From assembly GCA_033032865.1 (NCBI GenBank), contig JAWHQI010000262.1, positions 3,962,177 through 4,026,176 of the forward strand: a stretch of 64,000 bases of DNA, read 5' to 3'. A program made the translations under genes and the position numbers. The stretch's first letter is position 1. Each line of letters begins with the position of its first letter. The DNA is from Dactylorhiza incarnata (taxonomy: Eukaryota; Streptophyta; Magnoliopsida; Asparagales; Orchidaceae). Under the pieces are notes generated by a model, which saw nothing but the letters and a program-made list of their open reading frames with translations, was not told the origin of the DNA and made no database searches. Positions 32,527 to 44,135 of the stretch are shown piece after piece.

Positions 32527-34671
32527 ATGGCACCAAAGAAAGGAGAAGATTGTTGTAATATCAAATGCGACCTTGTGAGAGGTGGATTCAACAGGGCCGA
32601 CGAAGAGATTAAATCTGTTATTGGACTATTAACAGTGGCCGGACTTGAGTATGTTCTTTCTGAACCCACAATGATTATGCATAGATAATTAGTGGAGTTC
32701 TTATCCAATCCTTAAATAAGCTCATTCGGCAAAGCCATCAAAACAAGTGTAAATGATACCTAGTTAAGGGTTACAGTTCAAGGGCTTACGAGAGCACTCC
32801 ACCTGCCAGTTTTTGAAGAAGAAGAAGATGAAGAAGATGAGATTTCCAATAGAGACTACTCTGAAGGCTTAAAATGGTGTGGCCATGAGGAAGAATGTTA
32901 TGGCTCATTGAAACGGGCAAATTTCAATTCCAAAGGAAAGCTTCTAGCAGATATCATTGGAAAGGTCTTGATTTGCAAGCGTAGATCACACGACAGAATT
33001 TTAAGATAGATGTTTGAAATAATGATAAGGGTCATTTTGAGCAAAAGGACAAATTTGGCTCAAATTCTATTTGATAAAATTAGGGAAAGCTTCAGTGCCC
33101 TAAATTTTGGATGAATATTATCCTTATATCTGTTGTCATGCATGCTAGACAAGCTGAACAAGAAGTTGGGGGCTCTCATCCATTGCATGAAGAAAGTGGA
33201 TATAAGAACCCTAAAAAGGTGGGAGAAAGTATTCTCCAAGGCTGCTAAGAAATCCAAGGAGGTCAACGTAGTGAAAAGAAAGAGAGCTGTTGAAGCTGAG
33301 AAAAGCTCTTCAAAGGAAGAAGATCACATTGCCAGCCTAACCCCTGCACAAATTGAGAGGGAGACTATTCAGGAATCAACTCTAAGTATCACAACATAAC
33401 CATTGGGTGAGCATATGGTCACTGATGAGGTTGGTGTTCCAGAATTTATTGCTTCAGCTGCTGAACTACAGGAAGCTCATCAAGAAGGTGCTTCAGTTAA
33501 GGGGGAGACTCACACTGAGCTCCCTGCTCTAAGGGTTGAGGAAGCACCCCCAACTGGGTTGGCTGTCCAAGAGGACCTAGAAAGTTCTCATAAGATCATG
33601 GATGTTGTTGATGCTGAGGATACAGGACCGGGAATTGATGTTCCAAGATAGGACTACCATGATATTTTGTATGATGATAAGGCAATGTCTACAATGTATC
33701 AAGACATGGTACAAAGAAAGCTTGTTGAGCAAGGGAAGGATATTCCTAGCACATCTGCTCCTCAACCTCATGAAGACACTTCAAGTTCACTCATTCATCA
33801 AATACAAGAATTGCTTGCAGCTGAAAGAATCTACTACCAATCCTATGTTGACAATGTGGTGAAGGACTTCAAAGAAGACATCTCTGCTCAGATGAAGGAG
33901 ATGCAATTAGAAATTGACCATGTCAATGGTCAAATCACTAGCTGGTTCACCAAGGCGGGAATAATGGTAGATTGTAATATGAAGGCACTACAACCTCTAG
34001 GAACCAGGTTGGATTCTACTTTGGAATCTCATTAGATGGCAGAGCAAAATTTAGAAAGTGTAGTTGACTTCCTAATCAAGATGATTGTTGACAGTCAAAA
34101 GCACATAATGAACAGATGTGTGAACACTCAAATATTCACCAATGAGACTTTGACTAAAAAGATAGAAGACTCCTCAAAGGACCTACAAAGATGTGTTTTT
34201 AAAGAAGTCGGAAAGGGGGAGAAGATGGGAACTGATCAAGCCATCTGGATAATGAATGCTCTTCATCAATCCTTGGGACTTAGTCCCATAGTGACTGAAC
34301 CTCCAAGAAGTGACAGTCCTTTGAACTTTTCTGAAGATACTCAGGCAGAAATTGGTTCCAGTCAGCAGAAAATAAGAAGGCCCTCAGAAGAAGAATTAGT
34401 TGTCATCAAAAGAAGAGAAGAAGTTAAAACAATTGAATGAAGTCTCTCCATGTGGAGTCCAAAGTCAAGGCAAATAAGTCTACAAACATGGATTAATCTT
34501 GGAAGCATTGGAAAAGATATTGACAAATACTATCCCAATGATGAATGGACCAAGCATTTGAAAAATGAAGCCCAGAGAAAACTTTACATGAAGCATCAGA
34601 AGGAGGGGACATCGCCAAAGAATGCTTCTCCCATCCCCAACATACATTCCAAAGCCATTCAGCTTCTTTGA
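32527..34671 (+). pseudogene. D2 accessory gene
   Basis: Starts MAPKKGEDCCNIKCDLVRGGF and is the closest relative of the B accessory gene (shared YVLSEPT, LPVFEEEED, YGSLKRANF, GKLLADIIGKVLICK). Several stops interrupt the N-terminal third. The C-terminal two thirds are charged and helical (KRWEKVFSKAAKKSKE...), with FKEVGKGEK encoded by a GGAAAGGGGGAGAAG purine block at about 34210. The last recognisable segment ends at 34671. No enzyme motif or membrane segment is seen. Confidence 0.72.
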
Positions 34672-34879
34672 CATACAAAGACAAAAGGGAAAGCTGAAGG
34701 AAAGAAGAAGGAATTTTAAGTTTATATGTGCTAGGGGAAAATGTTGTTTTCAATAACCTGTTTGCAAACATTTAGAACTTTCATATATGTGATATTTTGA
34801 ATGTTGTCTCTATTCTTTGTGTTATAACTTTAATATCACTATGTGTAGTTAATCTTTGAGTGAGGTTCTGACTTCTTCA

Positions 34880-34892
34880 AATAGGGAGAGAT
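34880..34892 (+). other. Polypurine tract of D2
   Basis: AATAGGGAGAGAT directly before the LTR start TGTTGGCAAC (34893). Confidence 0.75.
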
Positions 34893-36685
34893 TGTTGGCA
34901 ACTTTACCTTCAATGTTCCTGATTTGAAGAAGTCCTCAAGTCAAAGATAAATACACTTTGTATTTGACACATTTGCTTTAGATTATTGATTTTAAGTACT
35001 AGGCAATGCAAGTCTAACATAGGGCTAGACTTTATTGTCATCAGACATAGTTTTTCCAATGTAATCCCTCATTGTGCAAATCATCATGTCGACCTATGAT
35101 CTACACTATATTAGATTTGTCACTAACTCATTATCATCAGGTATAAAGGTCTATCAAGTGAGCTGAAGCAAAGGATTTTAGTTGAGAAGATCAAGAACTG
35201 TCCAAGTCAAATATCGTCTTGGTAAGCCTAAATATCGTCGAGTGAAGATCTTGATATCAACTTGAAGACCATAAGCACCGAGACGATATTGTCTTGTAAA
35301 CACACAACTACACTTATATCGTCTTGTCTAGAAGAAGAAAGTGTATCTCTAAATATCATCTTGGTAATATACTTTCCAAGACGATATCGTCTTGACAAAG
35401 CTCATTTGTTCTTATATCGTCTTAGAAGTATACAATAGATTTCTTGGAGCGCTTGCATGAAGGAGGAAATTGACTAAGGCATTTTGATGGTGTAAATTTT
35501 ATTTGAGAGCGCCGCAAAAGCTTTCCGGGGTGCGGGTAGAATTTGGCGGGCGCGTTCGAGGCGTCTCGCGAGTACTCCTACTTCGAGGAACTAACCATGA
35601 TCCTACCTATCGAGATGATATAAGTAATAGTCTTTCCTTCTTTCAGAATATCGACGACCACGCCGCGGCGGCGGCGCCAAATTCAATTAATTTTATATAG
35701 AAAGGGAGAGTTTTTGCGAAGTTTTCGTATCGTTATTATCCAAACTAATCATTCGAAAAGGCAAGTATACCTTATCGCGTATAGTATAGGATAAATTTTT
35801 AGAAAATATCAAGGTCGTATTTTTCCAAGGTCGTGTCGATTATCGTTACTTCAGAAATACGCTATTACTTTATCGAAAAGATCGATTGATTTTTACGTTT
35901 GTAATAATTTAGAAAGCAAAAATGACGATAATCGCGGGCTTGGTGTGCATGTAGCAAAAACCAAGAAAAGCGATAGAAAAGAAAAGAACACACTAAATGA
36001 AAAACTCACGCACTCTACGGAAATTTAAATGACTTAATTGAAATAAAGCAAAAAAGATATCTCATATACGCACGCACTCTACGGAAATTAAAGAAAGCAA
36101 TAAAGCTAAGCTATGAAAGCTTTAAAATCTAATTATGAAAGCATTAAAATCTAAGTTATGAAAGCATTAAAATTAAAGCATTAAATCTAAATTATGAAAG
36201 CAATAAAATTAATCTCATACACACACACACACACACACTTTCATAAATAAAAAAAACTAAAATAAAATAAAAACATTAAAATTTACACTCATACACTCAC
36301 ACACTCAACATGAACAAAAGAAGAACAAGAACAAAATAATATATTTATTATATATATAACAACTTTTTGCAAGAAAGTCTAAACTTAGAGGACAAAAAGA
36401 GCCCAAAGTAGGGCTTAGAAAACACACAAACACTCAAACAAAACTCACAGAACACTCAAAAAAAACTTACTTAGGTTCTAAAATATATGAACCCTTTAAA
36501 CAAGGAAGGAGCCCCCTTATTTATAGACAAGAAGGTGGGCTGCAATTAGTAAAAAAAGATATTTATGGATTTAATGGGAAGCAGCTGGAGGTTCTAGAAG
36601 GAGGGTGTGCTGGACAGGCTTGCTGGAAGGAGAGCTGGTGGGTTGGGGTGCGAATAGCAGGTAGCAGCTGGCGATTCAGGATTGA

Positions 36686-37190
36686 GATTCGTCGAACGCC
36701 TGGACTGAGAGGGAATCGTCGAACGCAGAGAGTTCGTCGAACGGCAGGCTCGTCACAGCGGTTCGGGCTGAATCTCAGCGGACAGGACTGTTCGTCGAAT
36801 GCAGCGGAGAGTTTGTCGAACGCCTGGACTGAGAGGGAATCGTCGAACGCCTACAGAGAAAGTTATTTATATATTTATATAATATAATATATATATATAA
36901 TAATTAAAGATCGTCGAACGCCTAGACTGAGAGGGAATCGTCGAACGCATCACTGGGTTCGTCGAACGCAGCTCGTGGAGAGTTCGTCGAACGCAGCGGA
37001 GAGGGGTTCGTCGAACGCCTGGACGCGGAGAGTTCGTCGAACGCAGCTCGGGGAGAGTTCGCCGAACGCAGGGAGGCTTTCGTCGAACGCAGCTCGGGGA
37101 GAGTTCGTCAAACGCAGCTCGGGGAGAGTTCGTCGAACGCAGCTCATGGAGAGTTCATCGAACGCAGCGCGCCTTTCGTCGAACACCTGC
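36686..37190 (-). repeat. TCGTCGAACGC array in the gypsy LTR
   Basis: About 16 copies of TTCGTCGAACGCAG in one main orientation, some in a unit with CTCGGGGAGAG. The array is interrupted by an AT stretch (36857-36905). Frames here encode only SSNAxx-type repeats. Confidence 0.88.
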
Positions 37191-37195
37191 AGACA

Positions 37196-37740
37196 TATAT
37201 ATTATTATTATTTATTATATATACATATATACATATATATTTCATTATATTTATAATATATACATTATTATTACTATGTTATTATTATATTATACTACTA
37301 TATTATATGTATATTCGTATTATTATATTCTTACATCATATTTATATATAAATATATCATTATTTATTATATTTACATATATTTATTTTTACTTATATAT
37401 CTATATATTGTTTTTATTTGTTAGATTTACATATATATTATTTTTACTTATATATGCATCTTTATTTATTAATTATGGTTCTATTCATTTAGTTATTTAC
37501 ATCTACATAGAAATAAATAATTTCAAAAATTTATACTTGGATAAATATATTTACAAAGAATATTTTTCTATATTGTTTCATACTTAAATAGATCCTTTTT
37601 CATATTGATATATATTTATATACATTAGATAAAACAAACCATTTTATTTAATATTATACATGAAATACGTACAATATTACCCAAAATTATGCTAAAAACT
37701 ATACTAAAAATATGTATAATTTACTATTCATCACATTTAT
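37196..37740. other. AT-rich segment
   Basis: TATATA and TTATTA-rich sequence with no ORF that is not low complexity. It is probably the start of U3 of the gypsy LTR. Confidence 0.6.
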
Positions 37741-39140
37741 CGTCGAGGTCATGTGAAATGTCGTCGAGGAATCAACACGGCATTTCATAAGTATCAAGAC
37801 GATTCTATTAGAAGAGCTCAAATATCGTCTTGAAGATTATAAAGAGATAACAAGTCGAATCGTGTAGAAGATTCGACTAGAAGGCCGAAGGAGTGAAACA
37901 TTGTCTTAAAGACTATAAAGAGATATCAAGTCGATTTTTTTAGAAGATTCGACTAGAAGGCTGAAGCAGTGAAATGTCGTCTTGTGATCCACAAAGGGTC
38001 ATCAATATGATTTGTGCAGGCGATTCGACTAGAAGAGCAAAGCAATGAAATATCATCTTGAAGACTATAAAGAGACATCAAGACGATTCGTGTAGACTAT
38101 TCGACCAGAAGATTGAACTGTGAAATATCATCTTGAAGACCATCAAAGTCTCCAAGACGATTTGTGCAGAAGAGTTGAACTAAAGCTATACATAGTGCAA
38201 ATTCGACCAGAAGAACCAAGTTCGACTAGACATCTAGTCGAATAGCGGAAAGGCCAGAATTCAAATTATAGCTGGATTTTGGCGTCGCCTCACTTATGCC
38301 ACCGCAGATTGAGCCAATCAAAGCTAGGCTTTATGGAAAGCTGATATCTTACATAAAGGACGTCCGAGGAAGAAACAGTTATCAAAGTCCCTATATAAAG
38401 GAAGAGACGGATTTCAACAAACCCTAATCTTGAATTTTGCAATCATTTCCATAATTATTTATGAAGGAAGAGCTCGCCGCCGTCAACGTGCATTTAGTTT
38501 ACAGTGCTCAAGTAAAAAAGAAGAAACACATTGAAGTCGATCATTCTATTCTTCTGGAAAAAAAATTCAATCATCTTGCTGATCCAAAGATTCAACATCT
38601 ATTGCAAGAAGATTCCTGAAGAACCCATTTTCGCAACAGGCTTCAAGATGACTCAAGCTTTACAAGATAAATTTTCCGAGTCTAAGTCCTGCTTGTTATA
38701 TTGTTTTACATATTCTTTTGTAGGATTTCAAAGGAAATCTGAGCGTAGGATCTTTCATATCTGAGTTGTAGGATCCTTTTTGAGGATCTGAGGTAAGGGA
38801 CTTTTTACAGTTCTTGAGATAGGATTCAGTCTTGAATCTGAGCTGTAGGATCCAGGGATTGGATCTGAGGTAGGGAATAAGATGTTATTCTTGAGTTGTG
38901 TCGTGGACTCTGAGTTGTAAGATCTGATATATCTGATTTTTGGAGAAGTTAGCCAAGTCTAGTCACTGCTAAATTGGTGGAGGGGGCAGTGGACATACCC
39001 AAATCGGGGAACCACTATAAACATCTGTGTGATCTTTAATGTGCTTGATTTTCTGTGATTTATCTGCTTAGACTTTTAATATCTTAAAAATGATCAAACA
39101 CCTATTCCCCCCCCCCCCCCCCCCTCAAGGTGATTAGACA

Positions 39141-40146
39141 TCGCTCAACTTACAAGTACCGATACGGCGATAGAACATTTACTCATCTACCTAAATAATA
39201 ATACCTGCTCTTCACAGGTAGAGGAAATATAATGTAAGAAGAGGAGGATGGATCCTCACGCATCGCACCAAAAATATCCTTGCCCTGCAATGTGTCGTCT
39301 TCCTCAGGGTAGATGCTGGAGAAGAAGGCAATGAAAGGAGCTTCCTCTACGGAGGCAGGATAAACCTCCTCACATAGGGGGATGCTCTCCTCATTGACAT
39401 GAGCAGAATGCTCCATATCCTCCCTGGGTACTTGTGAAAAAACCTCCTACATAGGCTCAGACAAAGAAGGGTGATCAAGAAATAAAATGGAAGAAAGACA
39501 TAAATAATCAGTAATCCGGGGAGTGGTCCCGGTCTCACTCCCGGTAGGCTCCACAAACAGATCATTGTCAGAGTCATACAAATCATAGCAATGGGAACCA
39601 GAGAACTCAAGGGCCTCGGTTGTGAGTTGGACCTCCTCGTCCAATGAAGAAGTGCAAACTTCCTCATTAGAAAGGTCACCGGCCTCCTCATCCCACTTTG
39701 ACGCATCGTCGTGCTCAATGTAGTTATTCTCCCCATCGGAGAGAACAACATCCTCATCCCACTTTGGCGCAACCTCAGTATTTGGATCATCACCCAACAC
39801 AATAACTTCGACAGGATCAATAAAAGTAGGTGTAGAAAAACTATGCAAAGAAGACGGAGGAACAATGGTAATGTCATAATCAGAGAATATATGAGTTGGT
39901 TCCTCCGCAGGTGAATCAAAAGTAGGTGAAGAATGTACAATATCATACGACTATACATTGTCAGAGTACAAATCTAGAGAAGAAGGAATGCAATTAAGAG
40001 GGGAGGGAGATACGTTCTGGATAGACGGTTCATCGTCTTCCGCCATTTGTCATTTAAAAGCGATGCAATCCTTCAAAACATGTTTCATATTATGACAAAA
40101 TAAGTACACGCGATTAACCCCTAATCTCGAAAGAGGCGGGAGACAG
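39141..40146 (-). pseudogene. G1 (gypsy-type) internal region, part 2
   Basis: Minus-strand frames give a Cys/His segment (CHNMKHVLKDC) at about 40090, then acidic sequence from MAEDDEPSIQN (about 40048) through the ORFs 39848-39447 and 39416-39183, broken by a few stops. The composition (Asp/Glu/Ser-rich, no enzyme motif) suggests a gag-region protein of a gypsy element. It is continuous with 57918-58337 once E is removed. The family assignment is tentative. Confidence 0.45.
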
Positions 40147-40291
40147 TGAAAGTGCACAGTTAGCCTCACTAGAATTCTCTAGAGGGGTGGTGAATAGAGA
40201 TTTAAAAATATTTTGTGCAAAGTTAATAAATATATATATATAATATTCACAGATTTAAGCTTCCCACACACCAACAAGAATTAAGCAAAAG
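40147..40291 (-). repeat. E 3' LTR, distal part (left of F)
   Basis: Matches 56610-56754 of the 5' LTR and ends in AAAAG, the target duplication of F. It continues at 47926. Confidence 0.93.
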
Positions 40292-41679
40292 TGAAAGTGC
40301 ACAGTTTACCTCACTAGAATTCTCTAGAGGGGGGGTGAATAGAGATTAAAAAATATTTTGTGCAAAGTTAATATATATATGTGTATGATCACAGATTATA
40401 GCTTCCCACACACCAACAAGAATTAAACAAGTAAAGAAAGTAAATGCAAGAAAAGAAATCACAGCACAACACAAGAAAATATAGTGGTTCCCCAAACTTT
40501 GGGTAGTCCACTCTTCTACCCCCTTGGTAGGAATTCACTATCTTGTACTGAGTCTTTTGATAAGGAGACTCTTAGAACCACCCTGAGTCTTTTGATAAGG
40601 AGACTCTTAGAACCAACTGAGTCTTTTGATAAGGAGACTCTTAGAACCAGTACAACTGAATTTTTTGAAGAGTGATTCTAAAAACTCTTTTACAATATGT
40701 GAGAATGAAAATAAGAAAAAGGAAAAGAAGTATTTAAAACAAGAATGAATCTTCTTCCTAGCAAGAAGATTGGAAGCACAAGAAGTAGTGAATTAAATCT
40801 TTCTTCTATAGAGAGAAGAAGATTTGTAGCTTTTCTATCTTATGTGAGAGCTATCAGAATTTGCAGCAGAGTGGCTTCAGAAGAAGAAGGAGAAGATGAA
40901 GGCTTTGTCTCTGCAGCACACTATCACATTTCTCAGCTTATCTCTCTATTCTTTTGGGAGCTTTTCCTCTATTTCAAATGTATGTGGTAGATCACTCATT
41001 TCATTTCTCTGCCGACCTCCTTGGTTATTTATAGCTCTGTTCATTAAAATAACATTATAGGAGAGTAATCAATTAGCAGGCAGAGTATTAGAAAGAAAGA
41101 GAAATTTACATAACAGTTATATCCATAGAAGGAAAGTATTCAATCTGATTTCAAATAATGTCCATAAAGGATTTAATCAATTTAGCCAAGAATCTAATAG
41201 AAGGAAAGAATGATTCCTGATTTCAAATAATATCCAAAGTAGAGTTAATCAGATTAGCCAAGAATCAAATAGAAGGAAAGAATGATTCAGAACGGCTATA
41301 AAATATTAACATTATTCCATACAAATCAGATCTACTGAAAGAAGGAAAGAGATCTGGCGCATATTTAAATCTGTCATATAAATCGACGTGCGTCGATTAC
41401 CATTCGACGTAAACGTCGAGTTCTTCTTGGCTGAACGTTGAAAGGAGAATATGGAAGGTACGTCAACTAAGATGCGTCGACTTCATTAGATGCATCGACT
41501 AGAAATCAGAGTAGCATCGACAACACATACGTCGAAATCTTCCTAAAGTTACTTCGACTCAATCTGAAGGAAACGTCGACTACATTTCGACGTTGCGTCG
41601 AATAGTATTCGACGCATATTTACTTAACCTTGTTTTTCTTTCTTATTTCTAGGGGTTAAGAGAAATCATTTCCCCAACC
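40292..41679 (-). repeat. F 3' LTR
   Basis: 1388 bases. The transcribed part has three copies of a 33-bp repeat (GAGTCTTTTGATAAGGAGAC, from 40551). TATA CTATAAATAA lies at 41034-41025 and U3 GCGTCGA/TCGACG motifs at 41378-41617. Relative to the other LTR it carries a second copy of a ~72-bp unit (about 41218-41290). The terminal base at the PPT side is C instead of A. Confidence 0.93.
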
Positions 41680-42077
41680 ATCTCCCCCTATTTGTCTTAA
41701 CCCTACTTAGAGAGAAATTGTATTAGCATAAAATCAACCCAGCACAGCATTTGTATAGAAAAGAAATATGCCACTTAATCAAAAGTGAAATTTAGAAGAA
41801 AAGATCATATAAACAAATTTTCAGAATCATATAAACAGATTTCATGTTCATACCAAGTAGTATTCAACTATAGGGTAAGATATATCAGCATTGTTTTCAA
41901 ATATTACTCAGGAGGGGTAGGAGGGGTCTTTCTCTTTCTCTTGAATACTACTGTTTTAGGAGAGGAGGGTTTCTCTTTCTCATTTGTAGGAAGTTCACCT
42001 AGCTCCCCCTGAGCAGATTGCTCCCCCTGGGATGGAACTTCCTTTAATCTTTCTACTTCTTCTATTTCTCTATCATC
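41680..42077 (-). other. F polypurine tract and 3' noncoding region
   Basis: The coding strand reads TAGGGGGAGAT at the LTR edge (about 41690-41680). Further GGGGGAGC blocks lie at about 42010 and 42030, next to the accessory stop. Confidence 0.7.
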
Positions 42078-43706
42078 TCAAGCTCCAGTTGCATCTAGCT
42101 GTCCTTTTTCATTTCCAGCTTTATTCATATCAGTATCCAGCTCCCCCTGATTTGTAGTTTCTTTATCTTTCTTCCCAACTGCCATATCTTCCTTTTCAGT
42201 TTCTGCTCTGCTTGCCTCCCCTTGTAATAGTACTACTTGACTTGCAGCCTCTCTTGCTATATGAAGTACCTCTATAGTTTGTTCATCATTGTGTAGCTCA
42301 GGTACTATCTCATTCCCAAGGATTTTGTCAGATTTTGAAGAAGGAGGGGACTTGTGAGAGAGAGATTTAGGATTGGAGGGCTGCTCTTCATCTAGATTCT
42401 CCCCCTTCTTGACCTTCTTGGCCAGGGAGGTTAAGAAAGACCTTGTCACTCTAGAGGAAGAGAGAGAGGTCTTTAGGCCTTGCACAGAGGCACTGACCCC
42501 ATCTATTTGGGTGTGCATGTGAAGGATGGAGGAATGAATTTGGGAGCAATGCTCATCCAGCATCACTTGGAATTTTTCAGCTGCTGATTTGATGCACTGA
42601 GTGATGAGAGCCTCAGTGGATGAAGATGTTTCATGGTGTGAAAGGTGAGGAGGTGATGGAGGAGGAAGAGGTGATAGAGGAGGAGAGAAGTGAGTTGATT
42701 CATGAGGTATGGGTGATAATGGAGGTAGAGAAGATGGGAAATTTGGAGGAGGAAGAGAAGGAGAAACTTCTGTTTGAGCAGGTGTTTGAGAAGAGGTAGG
42801 TAGAGTAGGAGTTGTGAGGGTAGTAGAGAGTATTTGAGTGGATGATGGTGGTAGAGAAGGGTTTTCTCTTTGAGGAGGAGGAGGAGAAGGAGGAGAAGGA
42901 GTTCTTTCAGGGATGGAACCAGGCTTAGGGATTTTCCTGGTCCACTTAGAAAAGAGAGCAATTGACATCCTCTTCCCTGGAGGAATGGGGATTCCTTTTG
43001 ACCTACATAGGTCAGGGAAGGAGTGGAAGAGTACTTGGCTCATGATTCTCATGTAGGCATTTTCCTTGTGAGAGTATTTGGAAGCTATCATTTTGAGAAG
43101 ACATCTGGCCCAGTCCACCTTCTTCTTCAGCACAAGGGCCCCCATGATGTTCAGTTGCAGCTTGGGCACTGCATCATGGGTTGATATCTTGCATAGTAGT
43201 ATCTTCCCTACTATATCTGCCAGCAATTTGTACTCATCAGAAAAGTCTATCTTTTTCAGATGGATTGGCCTATCTTTTGAGAAATTCATGGTGGTGAGCA
43301 AGTGCTTGATTTCATTAGGTGTGAGTTCAATGGATTCATCACCTAATAGGGAAATAATTAAGACTTGTTTAGTCATTCTTTTTAGAGGCTCTTTTTCTTT
43401 CCTTATTTCATTTAAACAAAGATGATATTAGGATATACCTGATGGTAGATCAAAGGTGGCCCTAATATGTTCTGCTGAGATTGAGACTGGTGTCTCATAT
43501 AGTGTTCCCTGGATTTCTCCTTGTTCAGATATCTGAACATGAGTTATTAGCTCTGTGAGCTCTGATTCCAGGAGCTTGCACCTAGTGGAGATGAGCTTGT
43601 CTAGTCCTGCTTCAGTAAAGAGAGCAATGATGCTCTTGTAGTTTTCTGCGGCTGCTTGGAAGGACTCAAGGTCAATGTCGAAGCCTGAATTGGTCTTTGG
43701 AGCCAT
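42078..43706 (-). CDS. F accessory protein, two exons
   Basis: Exon 1 is 43706-43439 and exon 2 is 43342-42078, giving about 510 codons with frames that join at PSG|DES. It begins MAPKTNSGFDIDLESF. Exon 2 has YKLLADIVGKILLCK, a helical segment, IPPGKRMSIALFSKWTRKI, a long Pro/Ser linker (about residues 210-305), then a helical region ending FLTSLAKKVKKGEN, encoded by AAGAAGGGGGAGAAT. The D1 homologue has no intron at this point, which supports the join. There is no signal peptide, membrane segment or enzyme motif. It is the only apparently intact sense-strand accessory gene here. The function is unknown. Confidence 0.75.
43343..43438 (-). other. Predicted 96-bp intron in the F accessory gene
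   Basis: CCATCAG|GTATATCC at the donor and CCCTATTAG|GTGATGAATCC at the acceptor. Removing it gives the reading of D1 (CCAACAGGTGATGAGTC, 26345-26361), which is colinear without it. The interior is AT-rich with frame-breaking stops. Confidence 0.75.
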
Positions 43707-43804
43707 TTTAGGTTAATGAAAGAGAGAGGAAGAAATATCAAGTCGACTGGTCTGAGGAGCAAGAAGGATGAAAGATGCAGAGTAGTGAGGGCTTCCAACT
43801 GAAG

Positions 43805-44060
43805 AGACTATTTAAGTCAGGTGAAGCGTCGAAACTGGGCTCAAGTCGAGGCTTATTCGGTACTTCCGTGGATGTGACCGAAAATATTTTGGTATTGCCG
43901 CTCGTTTTCATGAAGTCGACGTTACGTCGAGTGGAATTCGACGTGAGCGTCGATATAGTCTGATTTGGGATGAAAGGGTTTCCTATCGACGTATGCGTCG
44001 AGTGGAGTCGACGCATGCGTCGATTTTACTTATTGAGTTGAGTTATCGACGGTGCGTTGA
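43805..44060 (-). promoter_or_regulatory. F internal motif cluster before the accessory gene
   Basis: GCGTCGA/TCGACG copies at 43915-44060 (e.g. GCGTCGAGTGGAGTCGACGC from 43991) lie between the gag stop and the accessory ATG. A weak TATA-like CTTAAATAG follows at 43816-43808, about 100 bases before the ATG. Confidence 0.62.
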
Positions 44061-44135
44061 TTAGAGATTGACGTGACTTTTAATTTTCCTGAAGAATTCT
44101 AGGTGTCTAGTTCTAAGTCAGCCTTGGACTAATTT

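Larger units (their letters stand above)
35500..37740 (-). mobile_element. Gypsy LTR fragment inserted in the D2 LTR
   Basis: On the minus strand: an AT-rich segment, a CGTCGAACGC array (37190-36686), TATA CTATAAATAAGG (36526-36515), a transcribed leader with AC-rich tracts, then GGCGCCGCCGCCGCGG at about 35678-35663, which resembles the tRNA-Asp-type primer site of Athila/Tat gypsy elements. This reads as a 5' LTR plus a little leader. The borders are approximate and no target duplication was found. Confidence 0.55.
30151..39140 (+). mobile_element. Element D2: decayed copia element, left part missing
   Basis: From the D1 junction: pol from the integrase C-terminus on, a motif/TATA module, an accessory gene, a polypurine tract and a long LTR with its own insertion. 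It ends at TGATTAGACA (39140), beyond which gypsy sequence G1 begins; TCGCT (39141-39145) should be the target duplication. Confidence 0.75.
34893..39140 (+). repeat. 3' LTR of D2, split by a gypsy fragment
   Basis: Starts TGTTGGCAACTTT and ends TGATTAGACA. U3 motif ATCGTCTTG/CAAGACGAT occurs at 35205-35430 and, with TTCGACTAGAAG, at 37795-38235. CTATATAAAG lies at 38391-38400. The transcribed part has repeated GTAGGATCTGAG-like segments (38690-38940), also found in K. The C tract (39109-39124) precedes the end. Sequence at about 35500-37740 is an insertion. Confidence 0.75.

Noticed and set aside
39183..39958. Host gene exons between D2 and E
   Set aside because: The segment is continuous with 57918-58337 after removing E, and that runs into a gypsy primer site and LTR; stops are present and no host domain is recognised.
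42563..42961. Leu-rich minus-strand ORF that looks like a membrane protein
   Set aside because: It is the +1 shadow of the Pro/Ser-rich linker of the F accessory protein.
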